From contig NZ_JAAVJI010000002.1 of assembly GCF_012033695.1 (NCBI RefSeq), forward strand, positions 1 to 64,000: a DNA stretch of 64,000 bases, read 5' to 3'. Source of the stretch: Pseudomonas quercus (GTDB taxonomy: Bacteria > Pseudomonadota > Gammaproteobacteria > Pseudomonadales > Pseudomonadaceae). Under the pieces are notes generated by a model. That model saw only the letters and a program-made list of their open reading frames with translations. It did not search any database and was not told the origin of the DNA. Below are positions 54,076 through 63,591 of the stretch, piece by piece; positions within the stretch are counted from its first letter, which is position 1, and every line of letters starts with the position of its first letter. A program made the position numbers and the translations under genes.

Positions 54076-54567
54076 ATGACCCTTTCAACCCAAACACCCC
54101 AGCAGGCACTGGCGGCAGTGCTCGACGCGCACCCACCCGAACGCCTACTGGTGGTGGCTGCCGGGCGCTTTCCAGCGCTGGATGCCTTCATGGAAACGCA
54201 CCCCCACACGGTGCTTGGCCTGGCAACACCCGGCGCCCTGCCACCTGAGCTGGCAGGCGAGCGATTCGACCTGGCGGTGGTGGTGGACTGCCTTGAACAC
54301 CTGACCCTTCGCCAAGGCCAGGAGTTATTGGGTGGCATTCGCAACCTGAACGCCAGCCGCCTGGCCGTACTGGCTGACCTGGGTGCGAGCCCCTGGGCTG
54401 AGACAGACTTTTATGCCTTGGCCCTGCAAAAAACTGCAACCTTTCAACGAGACGCGCAGACCCTCGGGCTGTTCACTTATGATGTGCGCGAATACAAACA
54501 AGCGCCGGACTGGCTCAACGCGCGCTTCTGGGCCAACCCGCAGCACTTTGACAAATATTGGTGGTAA
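54076..54567 (+). CDS. DUF6231 protein
   Basis: A 163-residue protein, Pseudomonas-restricted as far as I know, with a methyltransferase-like layout: [21 protein letters not shown] and [16 protein letters not shown]. The glycine-rich SAM loop is absent, so catalysis is doubtful. It ends with [17 protein letters not shown] precedes the ATG at 54076. It is 2 bases ahead of the ychJ gene and surely co-transcribed. Confidence 0.8.
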   Translation: MTLSTQTPQQALAAVLDAHPPERLLVVAAGRFPALDAFMETHPHTVLGLATPGALPPELAGERFDLAVVVDCLEHLTLRQGQELLGGIRNLNASRLAVLADLGASPWAETDFYALALQKTATFQRDAQTLGLFTYDVREYKQAPDWLNARFWANPQHFDKYWW

Positions 54568-54569
54568 CC

Positions 54570-55046
54570 ATGGCAACGTCGGTATGCCCCTGCGGCAGTG
54601 GCAGCTTTCTAGAGGCCTGCTGCGGGCGTTTTCATGAGGATTACTCCGCGCCAGATGCACAGCACCTTATGAGGTCCCGCTACAGCGCCTATGTGCTGGG
54701 ACGGGTGGACTACCTGGTCGCCACAACGCTCCCTGCGCAACAGGGCAAGCTTGACCGTGAGGCTATGGCGACCTGGAGCGCACAGGCCACCTGGTTAGGC
54801 TTGGAAGTAGAAAGCGCCGAGGTGATGGGCGGCACGCCTGAGCACGCTCGGGTCACCTTCGTTGCCCGTTGGCACGATACTCAGGGCGAACACAGCCACC
54901 GAGAACGCTCCGGCTTCGTTCAAAACGCTGGCCGCTGGTATTTCATCGACCCCACAGTGCCACTGACCGCAGGCCGCAATGACCCCTGCCCTTGTGAGAG
55001 CGGGCAGAAATTCAAGAAGTGTTGTTCGGGCTATGCAGGGGCCTAA
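54570..55046 (+). CDS. YchJ-family protein with two SEC-C motifs
   Basis: A 158-residue protein of the UPF0225/YchJ type. A zinc-binding SEC-C motif stands at each end ([14 protein letters not shown] at about 6-19, [17 protein letters not shown] at the C-terminus) around an NTF2-like domain ([26 protein letters not shown]). The function is unknown. I take the ATG at 54570; the frame begins four codons earlier inside the previous gene. Confidence 0.92.
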   Translation: MATSVCPCGSGSFLEACCGRFHEDYSAPDAQHLMRSRYSAYVLGRVDYLVATTLPAQQGKLDREAMATWSAQATWLGLEVESAEVMGGTPEHARVTFVARWHDTQGEHSHRERSGFVQNAGRWYFIDPTVPLTAGRNDPCPCESGQKFKKCCSGYAGA

Positions 55047-55564
55047 GGCACCATCTTCAAATGCGAAACATCCGGCACCACTGCCACCGCTTTGGGCTCA
55101 GCCGTCACCAGGTCAGCGCCGGCCGGGGCCAGGCTCAACCGGCTCAGGTCCAACGGCGGTGGCGGCACGGGCGCGGCTTGGGGCTGCATTAGTGCGCCGG
55201 GTTCGGCCACCGGGTAGTCTGGGGCATCTACGTCCACAAAGGCCGCCATGTAGCGATCTCTGGGTGTGACCTGCAACCGAGGGCCAGTGACCGAAGCCAG
55301 TGGAGGTGGAGGCGCCAGTTCAACGTGCTCCACAGAAGCGGTTTCTTGAACATAGGCAACAGCCCCTGCCTTGGCCATGGCCTGGCGGAAACGTTCGGCC
55401 GCTGCGGCCTCCAGGCCGCCCTTCAATACCAGGCGGCGGCCGGAAAACAGCAACGCGACGCGCTCGGCATCGGCGCGGAACAGCTGCCCTACACTGGCCT
55501 TCACGGTTTCAACCGGCACGCCTGGTATGCACTCACCTCTGAAAGCAATCTCGTACAGCGCCAT
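55043..55564 (-). CDS. Conserved hypothetical protein with an alpha/beta N-terminal domain
   Basis: A 173-residue protein. Residues 1-75 ([12 protein letters not shown] to [24 protein letters not shown]) form a small alpha/beta domain that Pseudomonas also fuses to membrane proteins; the rest is Pro/Ala/Val-rich and probably disordered. No catalytic motif is visible. It is convergent with ychJ, overlapping by 4 bases, and divergent from the LEA-type gene. Confidence 0.7.
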   Translation of the reverse strand: MALYEIAFRGECIPGVPVETVKASVGQLFRADAERVALLFSGRRLVLKGGLEAAAAERFRQAMAKAGAVAYVQETASVEHVELAPPPPLASVTGPRLQVTPRDRYMAAFVDVDAPDYPVAEPGALMQPQAAPVPPPPLDLSRLSLAPAGADLVTAEPKAVAVVPDVSHLKMVP

Positions 55565-55624
55565 GCTATGGTCTCCTGCAAATCGGCACGGTGTTCCTCA
55601 ATGGACACCCCTGGGAGGCGGTAG

Positions 55625-56110
55625 ATGCAACGGAACCACCGCAAAGCAAGGTTCATGCTCCTGGCCCTTTTGCTCGGGTTGGGGGGCTGCTCTACCTGGC
55701 TCACAGGTAACTATGAAGACCCGGAAGTACATCTCAAGCGCGTGGAGGTGGTCAAGGCGAAGCTGCTGGAACAGCGTTTCAAGCTTCATTTCGTGATCGA
55801 CAACCCCAATGACGAGGACCTGCCCGTGCGCGGCCTTACCTACAAGGTAAGCCTGGAAGGGCTGTTGCTGGCCGAAGGCGAAGATGACAGCTGGTTTAGC
55901 GTACGTGCCCACAGCCGGGCCGTCCATGTAGTAGAGGTACGCACTAACCTGTGGGAGCACCTCAAGCCCCTGGCCAAACTGCTGCGCCATCCGGACAGGC
56001 CGTTGCAGTATCGGCTGGAGGGTGAGCTGCGCACCGGGTTATTATTCGGCCACAACCTTTCCCTGCGGCGAACGGGTGAACTCACCCCCGCAGGCCTGCT
56101 TCTGGAGTAG
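55625..56110 (+). CDS. LEA type-2 family lipoprotein
   Basis: A 161-residue predicted lipoprotein (lipidated Cys22 after LLLGLGG). The mature part is a LEA14/WHy-type beta-sandwich: [37 protein letters not shown]. Such domains bind to water-stressed macromolecules or act in the envelope; the role here is unknown. GGAGG is 7 bases before the ATG. The next gene begins 5 bases after its stop. Confidence 0.88.
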   Translation: MQRNHRKARFMLLALLLGLGGCSTWLTGNYEDPEVHLKRVEVVKAKLLEQRFKLHFVIDNPNDEDLPVRGLTYKVSLEGLLLAEGEDDSWFSVRAHSRAVHVVEVRTNLWEHLKPLAKLLRHPDRPLQYRLEGELRTGLLFGHNLSLRRTGELTPAGLLLE

Positions 56111-56115
56111 TGCAG

Positions 56116-56334
56116 ATGTCGCAACAACCTCACGTTCATGGCCCGGATTGCAATCACGATCATGACCATGCTCATTCCCATGACCACGGCCATCATGGCC
56201 ATGTCCACGGCCCTCACTGCAACCACAGTCACGAACCCCAGGAGCCTGTCCGCAACACGTTGAAGGACGTGGGCCGCAACGATCCCTGCCCCTGCGGCAA
56301 TGGCAAGAAATTCAAGAAGTGCCACGGCGCCTGA
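56116..56334 (+). CDS. His-rich SEC-C motif protein
   Basis: A 72-residue protein whose first two thirds are packed with His, Asp and Asn-His pairs ([20 protein letters not shown] and PHCNHSHEP), including two Cys. The C-terminus is a zinc-binding SEC-C motif, [17 protein letters not shown]. It looks like a metal store, metal chaperone or binding tag. The ATG at 56116, eight bases after GGAG, is preferred to an in-frame GTG at 56110. It is co-transcribed with the LEA-type gene. Confidence 0.82.
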   Translation: MSQQPHVHGPDCNHDHDHAHSHDHGHHGHVHGPHCNHSHEPQEPVRNTLKDVGRNDPCPCGNGKKFKKCHGA

Positions 56335-56434
56335 GCTGAACTGTCGCTAGCTGCCTGCTCGTTGTGCCCTGCACTGCCCCATGTGGGACTGGGCGCAGCC
56401 AAAGGCGGAGACCGGGAACCTCCCGAGCCCCTAT

Positions 56435-56463
56435 AAAAAGGCCCATCAAACGATGGGCCTTTT
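56435..56463. terminator. Bidirectional terminator between SEC-C and sulfatase genes
   Basis: AAGGCCCATC and GATGGGCCTT pair around AAAC with A and T runs on the two sides, serving both convergent units. Confidence 0.92.
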
Positions 56464-56479
56464 GTTATTGCGCGCAGGT

Positions 56480-58558
56480 TTACTCAGCCTTGCTCTGCAC
56501 CGCACCCGCCGTGTTATCCATCAGGCTCTTGGTCGCCGTCTGGATGAACGAATCGAGCTTATTGCGCAGGGCCGGAACGTCAGCGGTTTCCGGGATCAGC
56601 TCGGCCTTGGGTTCAGGGCCAAAGTTGTAGCGGTACAGCTTGGGCTCCATGTCACGGGACTCGACCAGGATACGGTCACCGCTCACGATGGCCACACTCT
56701 GCTCGCTGCCCGAAGGCTTGATAATGCCAAAGCCCTGGTCCCCCTGCTGCAAGTTGAGCAGGTCCCGGCCCCAGCACTGGTGCTGCGTTTCGCCACCCAG
56801 GCGGCCCATGATGGTTGGCACGATGTCCACCTGGGTGCCCACCGTGTGGTTCACGGCACCAAACTTCTCCTGGATGCCTGGGGCAATCAACAGCAGCGGA
56901 ATGTTGAAGCGGCTCAAGTCCATCTCAGTCAACTGCCGCTCGTTACCAAACCCATGGTCGCCCACGATCACGAACAACGTCTGGTTGTAGTACGGAGACT
57001 GCTTGGCTTTTTCGAAGAACTGCCCCAGCGCCCAATCCGAATAACGCATGGCGGTCAGGTGCTGGTCCAGGTTGCCACGGCCGGTGACCGGCGCCACAGG
57101 CAGGTTGGTGGGCAAGGCATAAGGGGTATGGTTGGACAGGGACTGCAACAAGGCATAGAACGGTTGGCCCTGCCCGGCGAGCTTGTCCAGCTCCTCGTTG
57201 CCGCGGCTGAACATGTCCTGGTCCGACACACCCCAGGTTGGGTCCGAGAAGACCGGGTTCACGAAGTCATCACGGCCAATGAAAGTGGTCATGCCCTGGT
57301 TGCTGAAGAACCCGGACTGGTTGTCCCAGGCGAAGTCACCGTTGTACACATACACGTCGTTGTAATCACGCGGGCTAAGCATCGCGGGTAGGCCGGAAAG
57401 CTTATGGCTGCCTTCAGGCGTTTGCATCAGGTATTCGAAACCGGGCAGGTTGGGGAAGCAGCCCATGGTGGCGAACATGCCTTGGTGCGTGTGGGTGCCG
57501 TTGGAGAAGAAGTGATCGAACAGCAGCCCTTCTTTACTGAGCTTGTCGAAGTACGGCGTGATATTGCCGTCGTTGCCCAACGCACCTACGGAATGGCCGG
57601 CAAAGCTTTCCAGCAGGATCACCACCACGTTGCGGATCGGCAGGGTATTGCCTGCAGGCGGCGTGAATACCCTACGTACAGCGGCGCTGTCGGTGTCGAT
57701 CAGGCGCTCGTTGGGCGTCACCAGCATGTCGCGGACGGTACGCGTCGCCTGGGCCTGGGGCAGCGTGGCCTGCCAGATGTTGTCGCGATCCTCGGACAGG
57801 CGGCTCTTGGCTGCCGTGGCCAGGGTTAGTACGCCGTTGAGGCCCAGCTGGTTGGCGAAGTTGGAATCCGTTGTGTAGGCGTCGCCCCAGCGCAGCGGAG
57901 GGCCCTGGCGCAAGGTGCCGCGCACGGCCACAACCGCCAGCAGGAGTACCACCACAAACACCGCCGTACGGCCATACCAGGGCGCGCTCGTGCGGCCAGC
58001 CACTGCCACCTGGCGTGGGCGCGTTGCCCGGTCGATGCCTTTGAACACCAGGCTCAGCAACAGGGTGCCCACGGCCCAGGCGATGAGGTAACGCACCACG
58101 GGGTAGCCGTACCAGATCATGCTGAGCACGGTTTTCGGGTCTTCCTTCACGTACTGGAACACCAGGCCGTTGAGGCGCTGGTGGAACTCGCGATAGAAGT
58201 CCATTTCCAGCAGGCCTGCCAACATCGACAGGCTGGCCGTGATCGTCAACCAGGCGCGGAAAAACCCGCGCGCTGCCATGGCGCGAGCGCTGAGCACCGC
58301 CAATAGCAAGGGCACCAGCAGGTACACCACCACGCGCAGGTCAAAGCGCAGGCCGTTGACGAACCCTTCTGCAAGGGCGGACGTAGAGGCGTCCCCTGCA
58401 GACTCCAGGTTGTACACCAGAAGGGCCGCACGCAGGCCGCTGAACAGCACCATCAGGGCCAGGCCGCACAGCAGCGTGTAAGCAAGGTGAGACTTCAGGG
58501 AAGGCCGAGGCGCGCGCGCGGGCGTGCGGTCAGGGCGCTGAGCATCCAGGGTAGCCAT
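56480..58558 (-). CDS. LTA-synthase-like membrane sulfatase
   Basis: A 692-residue protein. Five membrane helices occupy the first 220 residues; a periplasmic alkaline-phosphatase-fold domain follows. Metal ligands are visible in VVILLESFAGHSVG, THTHQGMF (candidate nucleophile Thr) and VIVGDHGFGNERQ. It belongs to the LtaS/OpgB-like group. In gammaproteobacteria such enzymes transfer phosphoglycerol or phosphoethanolamine to envelope glycans; I cannot say which from the sequence. It stands alone between terminators. Confidence 0.9.
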   Translation of the reverse strand: MATLDAQRPDRTPARAPRPSLKSHLAYTLLCGLALMVLFSGLRAALLVYNLESAGDASTSALAEGFVNGLRFDLRVVVYLLVPLLLAVLSARAMAARGFFRAWLTITASLSMLAGLLEMDFYREFHQRLNGLVFQYVKEDPKTVLSMIWYGYPVVRYLIAWAVGTLLLSLVFKGIDRATRPRQVAVAGRTSAPWYGRTAVFVVVLLLAVVAVRGTLRQGPPLRWGDAYTTDSNFANQLGLNGVLTLATAAKSRLSEDRDNIWQATLPQAQATRTVRDMLVTPNERLIDTDSAAVRRVFTPPAGNTLPIRNVVVILLESFAGHSVGALGNDGNITPYFDKLSKEGLLFDHFFSNGTHTHQGMFATMGCFPNLPGFEYLMQTPEGSHKLSGLPAMLSPRDYNDVYVYNGDFAWDNQSGFFSNQGMTTFIGRDDFVNPVFSDPTWGVSDQDMFSRGNEELDKLAGQGQPFYALLQSLSNHTPYALPTNLPVAPVTGRGNLDQHLTAMRYSDWALGQFFEKAKQSPYYNQTLFVIVGDHGFGNERQLTEMDLSRFNIPLLLIAPGIQEKFGAVNHTVGTQVDIVPTIMGRLGGETQHQCWGRDLLNLQQGDQGFGIIKPSGSEQSVAIVSGDRILVESRDMEPKLYRYNFGPEPKAELIPETADVPALRNKLDSFIQTATKSLMDNTAGAVQSKAE

Positions 58559-58675
58559 GTGGGGTCAGGTATCCGTACAAAGGTGGTCGATCAATAAGCG
58601 AAGCGGCTCCAAAGGCTGCGACAGCCGGTGTGAAAATTCTGTTCACCCCGGTGGCGCTGGCTTGGCAACACTCAC

Positions 58676-59536
58676 TCAGTTGTTGCTGGGTTTATTGACG
58701 GCCTGCAGCACATATTGCGGAAGTGCAAAGGCGCCCAGATGAATCTCCGGGTTGTAGTAACGCGTCACAATACCGCTGCCTGCAAAGCGGGCACGCAACG
58801 TGTCCAGCGGCAACTTGCGGTATTCCGGGCGGGTGGCGCCCCAGGCGAAGGTCATGGCCCCGCCAATGTAGGTGGGCACCGCGGCATGGTAGAAATGCCA
58901 GTCGGCGAACAACCCGCGCAGGCGACCGGCCGTGGTACGAACGCCGTCCAGCTGCATGAAAGGCGTACCGTTCTGGGTGACCAGAATACCGCCCTCATTG
59001 AGGCAACGATGGCATGCCTGATAGAAGTTTTCGGTGAACAATATTTCACCCGGCCCAATGGGGTCGGTGGAGTCTGAAATGATCACATCGAATTTTTCTT
59101 CTGTGGTCGCCACGAAGCGCATGCCGTCATCGATGACCAGGTTCAAGCGAGGGTCTTCGAACGCGCCTTTGGAGTGGTCAGGCAGGAACGTCTTGCACAT
59201 CTCTACCACGGTGCCGTCGATCTCTACCATGGTGATGTGTTCGACACCGTGGTGCTTGGCCACCTCGCGCAGCATGCCGCCATCGCCGCCACCAATGATC
59301 AATACGCGGCGAGCAGCGCCATGGGCGAAGATCGGCACATGGGTGAGCATCTCGTGGTAGATGAACTCATCGGCCTCGGTCGTCTGGATCACGCCATCCA
59401 GGGCCATCACACGGCCCATGACCGGGTTCTGGAAGATTACAAGGTGCTGGTGGTCGGTGCGAACCTCGTGCAGCAGCTTTTCCATACGGAACCGCTGCCC
59501 ATAGCCCTCGTAAAGCGTTTCCTGGTAGTCGCTCAT
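58676..59536 (-). CDS. speE: Spermidine synthase
   Basis: A 286-residue aminopropyltransferase: [49 protein letters not shown] and the catalytic Asp in [14 protein letters not shown]. It joins an aminopropyl group from decarboxylated SAM to putrescine and produces methylthioadenosine, the substrate of the methionine-salvage route partly encoded 3 kb away. I use the ATG at 59536; an in-frame ATG two codons earlier is an alternative. speD is not adjacent. Confidence 0.93.
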   Translation of the reverse strand: MSDYQETLYEGYGQRFRMEKLLHEVRTDHQHLVIFQNPVMGRVMALDGVIQTTEADEFIYHEMLTHVPIFAHGAARRVLIIGGGDGGMLREVAKHHGVEHITMVEIDGTVVEMCKTFLPDHSKGAFEDPRLNLVIDDGMRFVATTEEKFDVIISDSTDPIGPGEILFTENFYQACHRCLNEGGILVTQNGTPFMQLDGVRTTAGRLRGLFADWHFYHAAVPTYIGGAMTFAWGATRPEYRKLPLDTLRARFAGSGIVTRYYNPEIHLGAFALPQYVLQAVNKPSNN

Positions 59537-59558
59537 GAACACGTCCCCTGCAAATCGG

Positions 59559-59576
59559 CGGCAGCCTAGGCTGCCG
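59559..59576. repeat. 18-bp palindrome in the speE leader
   Basis: CGGCAGCCTAGGCTGCCG is perfectly self-complementary and lies 23 bases before speE on the minus strand. It may be a stem-loop or an operator. Confidence 0.55.
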
Positions 59577-59631
59577 GGGTAAGAAAGGGGCGCATTCTAG
59601 TACGTGAGCCGTGACAAGGCTAACCGTGTGT

Positions 59632-59820
59632 CTATCTGAGCTTTCCTCGCGGCCCTAGAATCGCCCAGATAATCAAACCCAGCACCGGCACAATAGCGAT
59701 CAGTAGCACCCACAGCACTTTGATGCCCACCTCTTCGCCGCTTTTAAGTACGTGAAGAATGGCCCAGATATCCAGTGCCAGAACGATAAGGCCGAACAGG
59801 CCATTGAAAGTAGCACCCAT
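59632..59820 (-). CDS. PLDc_N-type small membrane protein
   Basis: A 62-residue protein of two membrane helices (about 6-24 and 35-55) with WVLLIAIVPVLGLIIWAILGPRG, the phospholipase-D-nuclease N-terminal membrane motif found without a catalytic domain. The role is unknown. The ATG at 59820 is 95 bases before the speE palindrome region. Confidence 0.85.
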   Translation of the reverse strand: MGATFNGLFGLIVLALDIWAILHVLKSGEEVGIKVLWVLLIAIVPVLGLIIWAILGPRGKLR

Positions 59821-59877
59821 GACGCACTCCAGTAGGCAGGTACCGGCATTAGGCCGTTTGCCGCGCTGGCGGTTCCG

Positions 59878-60399
59878 TTACCCCGCCTTCAGCGCCTCTA
59901 GTGCAGGGGCTGCGTAAATATGCGCCTGCTCGCAGAGCTGTAGCACTTTGGGCAGGTCATTGTGGTAGACCAGCACTGCCTGTAGTTCCGTGTCCAGAAC
60001 GCGGCTGAAGTTGAGCAGGACATAACCGCCTACCTCTTTGTTCATGCTGGACAACTGGATCTGCAGGCGGTTGACAGCCACCTGAGGCTCGACGCGCATC
60101 AGCTGCTTGGGCTTGAGGTTGAAGGGCACGCCCGGGCCGAAGGAGGCCATGATCTGCTCTAGCAGTTCCGGATAGCTGTCGGCCTGAAACAGTACGGTGT
60201 CCGGCAGGCTGCCTACAATCACCCACTCACCAAGGGGAATAGGGAAACTGTCGTCGTAGTTGATGTCCGGGTTGGCTGCCAGGAAGCCATCAGGGTCGGC
60301 ATAGGCAGCAGCCGCTTCGTCGGCCACCCGGGCAATATCGGCGTCTGTCATGCAGCCGGAGCTGATGCACGTGAGGAGTTCAATCAAAAGGCTTTGCAT
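59878..60399 (-). CDS. Conserved hypothetical protein, Pseudomonas type
   Basis: A 173-residue soluble protein. It starts with MQSLLIELLTCISSGCMTDADIARVADEA and contains GEWVIVGSLPDTVLFQADSY and GGYVLLNFSRVLDTELQAV. I recognise no family. It has no signal peptide or membrane helix. It follows the ankyrin-repeat gene by 49 bases in the same direction. Confidence 0.7.
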   Translation of the reverse strand: MQSLLIELLTCISSGCMTDADIARVADEAAAAYADPDGFLAANPDINYDDSFPIPLGEWVIVGSLPDTVLFQADSYPELLEQIMASFGPGVPFNLKPKQLMRVEPQVAVNRLQIQLSSMNKEVGGYVLLNFSRVLDTELQAVLVYHNDLPKVLQLCEQAHIYAAPALEALKAG

Positions 60400-60448
60400 G
60401 GGGTCCAGGTTTCATTGGAGAAATACCAAGGATACCAGCCCCATGCCT

Positions 60449-60973
60449 TTAATGAGCCAAGGCTTCAAGCTGTGCAACGGTTGCCTGTGCGCCCATTGCC
60501 CTGGCGGCACCCAACGCATCGACGCCTACGCGGTCGCGCGCCTGGAGGTCGGCGCCCTGTTCCAGTAGCCATGCCACCAGCTCGGTGCGGTTGAACATGG
60601 CAGCCATCATAAGCGCGGTACGGCCATCTGCTGCGCAGCCGTTTACATCGGCACCATGTTCGATAAGCAGTTGTGCCATCGCTTGGTTGCCTTTGAATGC
60701 GGCACCGGCCAGTGGCAACTGGTTCTTGTCGTTGGCGATGTTGGCGTCGGCACCCCCTTCCAACAACGTGCGCGCTGCCGCCAGGTGCTCGTGGTAGCTG
60801 GCAAGCATCAGGAGCGTATCGCCATTGTGATTACGCAGGTTGGCGGGTACGCCCTTCTCCAGCAGCTTTTGCAGCATGTCGGCATCGCCTTTTCGAGCCA
60901 CATCGAATACTTGAGCCGCAAATTCGGCGGCTTCGTCTTCGGTCATAACGTGAGGGGCAGTTGAATCAGGCAT
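60449..60973 (-). CDS. Ankyrin-repeat protein
   Basis: A 174-residue protein with four ankyrin repeats (about 35-165), each with the pattern DGDTLLMLASYHEHLAAARTLL or GRTALMMAAMFNRTELVAWLL. The first 30 residues are acidic and there is no signal peptide, so it is cytoplasmic. Ankyrin proteins mediate protein binding; the partner is unknown. Confidence 0.9.
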   Translation of the reverse strand: MPDSTAPHVMTEDEAAEFAAQVFDVARKGDADMLQKLLEKGVPANLRNHNGDTLLMLASYHEHLAAARTLLEGGADANIANDKNQLPLAGAAFKGNQAMAQLLIEHGADVNGCAADGRTALMMAAMFNRTELVAWLLEQGADLQARDRVGVDALGAARAMGAQATVAQLEALAH

Positions 60974-61227
60974 TGAAGGCTCCAGCCAGAACGGTTTGCC
61001 ACAGTGTTCCTGAGAGACAGACGGTGGGTCAACCGCTCGTCAACTGAAGCGCTGAGCACGGAATTTAAATGCCAAATGATGTCATATACACACTATTCGC
61101 TGAAGTGTGATGCCCATCACGCAAAATGCATACTCCCCTACCCCTCACCTTGCAGATTGCACGAACGCGTAAAAATCCTTCCTTAGCCAAGCCATTGAAA
61201 AACAAGGCTTTTATTTTTTATAGGTAC
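60974..61227. promoter_or_regulatory. Upstream regulatory region of the DUF3509 gene
   Basis: No gene is seen in this AT-richer stretch. A GTGATG-CC-CATCAC dyad at 61107-61120 lies 107 bases before the sigma-54 -24 box, the distance usual for an enhancer-binding activator. Which activator binds is not known. Confidence 0.45.
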
Positions 61228-61244
61228 TTGGCACATTCACTGCA
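61228..61244 (+). promoter_or_regulatory. Sigma-54 (RpoN) promoter
   Basis: TTGGCACATTCACTGCA has the -24 GG and -12 GC with ten bases between them and agrees with the consensus TGGCAC-N5-TTGCA except for one base. It is 60 bases before the DUF3509 start. Confidence 0.75.
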
Positions 61245-61303
61245 ACCTTCCTTGCATCGCCAGCTGGACAGCCAGCCCACTCGAAATGCCAAGGAGTCGC
61301 CAG

Positions 61304-61582
61304 ATGGAATTCCTCCAAGAAAAATTCGCTAGCCTGTTTTCGGAATATGACGTAATTGCACAACCTCGCCCGGACGGCGCTGTGCTGCTGACCCTGCGTG
61401 ATGAAGACGGCCGTCAAACTCGCCGCTCCATCTCTTATTCCCAGCTCAATACCCCAGAGCAACTGTCTTGGGTGATTAGCGCCATTCGCCGCGACCTGGC
61501 AGGCGAAGTGAGCCAGCTTCCTGAGATCCACCTGCTGCAAAGCCAGAACCGTTTTGCGCTACCGACCTACCATTCGGTCTAA
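61304..61582 (+). CDS. DUF3509 protein
   Basis: A 92-residue small protein of the DUF3509 type, with EKFASLFSEYDVIAQPRPDGAVLLTLRDEDGRQ near the start. The function is unknown. AAGGAG lies 9 bases before the ATG at 61304. The sigma-54 promoter ahead suggests control by nitrogen, carbon or motility activators. Confidence 0.82.
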   Translation: MEFLQEKFASLFSEYDVIAQPRPDGAVLLTLRDEDGRQTRRSISYSQLNTPEQLSWVISAIRRDLAGEVSQLPEIHLLQSQNRFALPTYHSV

Positions 61583-61708
61583 GCCAGAGGTCTGCCGCCG
61601 AACATTGGCATTTGAGCAGATAGCAGCACCCTGAAAATTCGCCACCGACCCGCCCACTCAGCTGCAACAGTGGACCGGTCCATGGCGAATTTAGTTTTAT
61701 AGGCGGGT

Positions 61709-62392
61709 TTAAAAAGCGCTTGGCTCAATAGCCGTAAAGTTCGCTACTACTGGATGCAAGATGTCCAGCTCCCCCTCTCGTGCCAACCCGCATACGGCCA
61801 TTCCTGCAGCATTTGCAGCCTCCAGCTCCTCGCCTATATCAGACAAGAACAGTACGTGCTCTGAAGGCATTCCCATGGCGTGTGCAATGGCTACGTAACT
61901 GGCCGGTACCCGCTTGCCACCGCTGGTTGTGTCGAAATAGCCCGAAAACAACGTTGTCAGGTCACCGGCTTCGGAATAGCCAAACAGCAGCCTCTGGGCC
62001 TGGATCGAACCAGACGAATACACATACAGGTCATACCCCTCCTCCTTCCAGCGCTTTAACGCTGCCACGGCATCTGGGTAGACATGGCCCTTGAGTTCAC
62101 CGGTCTCGTATCCCCGTTGCCACACCAGCCCTTGAAGCGCTTTGAGTGGCGTCACCTTGCGGTCTTCGCTCATCCACCCTAGAAGAATATCGATGACCTG
62201 TTCCAGGCTTGCATCCTGCTCGCCTGCCTCGGTACGTACCGCCGCGATCTGAACAGCGACCTGCGGGTCGTGCGCCTGCTCACGCACAAACCCAGGCAAC
62301 TGACGGACCGCGTAGGGGAACAAAACGTCATACACGAACTTGACCGAGCTGGTTGTGCCTTCGATGTCGGTGAGTATGGCCTTGATGGGCAT
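61709..62392 (-). CDS. mtnC: Enolase-phosphatase E1
   Basis: A 227-residue HAD phosphatase. The nucleophile is Asp9 and the acid Glu11 in [41 protein letters not shown] is motif II and [14 protein letters not shown] motif III. It enolises and dephosphorylates diketo-methylthiopentyl phosphate to the acireductone. The ATG at 62392 has AAGGA 8 bases ahead; a start at 62413 that overlaps mtnD is possible. Confidence 0.94.
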   Translation of the reverse strand: MPIKAILTDIEGTTSSVKFVYDVLFPYAVRQLPGFVREQAHDPQVAVQIAAVRTEAGEQDASLEQVIDILLGWMSEDRKVTPLKALQGLVWQRGYETGELKGHVYPDAVAALKRWKEEGYDLYVYSSGSIQAQRLLFGYSEAGDLTTLFSGYFDTTSGGKRVPASYVAIAHAMGMPSEHVLFLSDIGEELEAANAAGMAVCGLAREGELDILHPVVANFTAIEPSAF

Positions 62393-62405
62393 TGGAAAAT
62401 CCTTG

Positions 62406-62951
62406 TCAGTCATCCAGGCGTGGAAAGTGCTGGGCGATGGGCTCACCCGTGAAATTTGCCACCCAGCCTTCGGCATTGTTGAACAGGCGAATGGCTACAA
62501 AGTGAGGGTGCTCCCCCATGTCGAACCAGTGAGGTGTACCAGCGGGCACGGAAATCAGGTCGTTCTTTTCGCACAGCACGGCGTAAACGTATTCACCCAA
62601 GTGCAAGGTGAACAAGCCACGACCCGCCACAAAGAAACGGACTTCGTCTTCGCCATGACGGTGCTCTTCCAGAAACTTTGCCCGCAGTGCGGCTTTGTCT
62701 GGATGGTCGGCCGCCAGGCTGATCACGTCCACGGTCACATAACCGCATTCGGTCATCAGCCGGTCGATCTGCGCACGGTACGCTTCGATCACAGCCTCTT
62801 GGCTGGCGCCGGGCTGTATGGGCGCAGCGGCCTCCCAACGCTCGAACCTCACGTTGTGCTCGGCCAAGGTAGCGGCGATGTCTTCAACGTGCGTCAGCAC
62901 CTTGTTCGGCAGGCTTGGGGCGCTTTCGTGGTAAACGGTCAGGCAGCTCAT
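62406..62951 (-). CDS. mtnD: Acireductone dioxygenase
   Basis: A 181-residue cupin. The metal ligands are His97 and His99 in [13 protein letters not shown], Glu103 and His141 in [12 protein letters not shown]. With iron it makes the methionine precursor KMTB; with nickel it takes an off-pathway route. It lies between mtnB and mtnC with short gaps on both sides. Confidence 0.95.
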   Translation of the reverse strand: MSCLTVYHESAPSLPNKVLTHVEDIAATLAEHNVRFERWEAAAPIQPGASQEAVIEAYRAQIDRLMTECGYVTVDVISLAADHPDKAALRAKFLEEHRHGEDEVRFFVAGRGLFTLHLGEYVYAVLCEKNDLISVPAGTPHWFDMGEHPHFVAIRLFNNAEGWVANFTGEPIAQHFPRLDD

Positions 62952-62976
62952 CAGGCAGCTCCTTGTAGTCGCCGTA

Positions 62977-63591
62977 TCAACGTACGGCTCGCATCTTCAA
63001 TTCACATTCGAACAGGAACTCGAAGGCTTCCACCTGCCGCAGGGCGTCTTGCATGCTTGCACCCCAGGTGTACAAGCCATGGCCACGGATCAGGTAGCCT
63101 ACACAGTCAGGGTGCTCGTCCAGCCAGGGTTGCACACGGCTAGCCAGGCGTGCGATGTCCTGGTCATTCTCGAAAATCGGCACCTGCACCGGGCTTTCAT
63201 GGGTAGACACACCGCTGAAGGCTTTTTGCAACTCGTAATCCTCCAGCACCAGCACAGCCCCGGAGGTCACACGCGACAGCACGGTCGCGTTGACCGAATG
63301 CGTGTGCAGCACGGCGTTGATACGGGCGTCGCAGCTGTACAGCTGGGTATGGAGCAGGGTTTCGGCAGACGGCTTCTTGCCCGGCTCCAGGCTATGGCCC
63401 TGCATGTCCGTGGCCAGCACATCGTCCAGGCCCAATGCCCCCTTGTGCTTGCCGGAGACGGTCAGCAGGGCTTCACTGGCGGACAGCCGTGCAGAATAGT
63501 TGCTGCTGGTGGCCGGGGACCAGCCTCGGGCATACAGAAAACGGCCCGCTTCGATGATCTGCCGGGCAAGGGTTTCGCGGTCTGGGATCAT
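62977..63591 (-). CDS. mtnB: Methylthioribulose-1-phosphate dehydratase
   Basis: A 204-residue class II aldolase-fold enzyme. Zinc ligands are in AVLHTHSVNATVLSR and GYLIRGHGLYTWG, and the active-site Glu is in the FEFLFECELKM end region. It dehydrates methylthioribulose phosphate. The start overlaps the stop of the MFS gene as ATGA at 63588-63591, so transporter and enzymes are co-translated. Confidence 0.95.
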   Translation of the reverse strand: MIPDRETLARQIIEAGRFLYARGWSPATSSNYSARLSASEALLTVSGKHKGALGLDDVLATDMQGHSLEPGKKPSAETLLHTQLYSCDARINAVLHTHSVNATVLSRVTSGAVLVLEDYELQKAFSGVSTHESPVQVPIFENDQDIARLASRVQPWLDEHPDCVGYLIRGHGLYTWGASMQDALRQVEAFEFLFECELKMRAVR

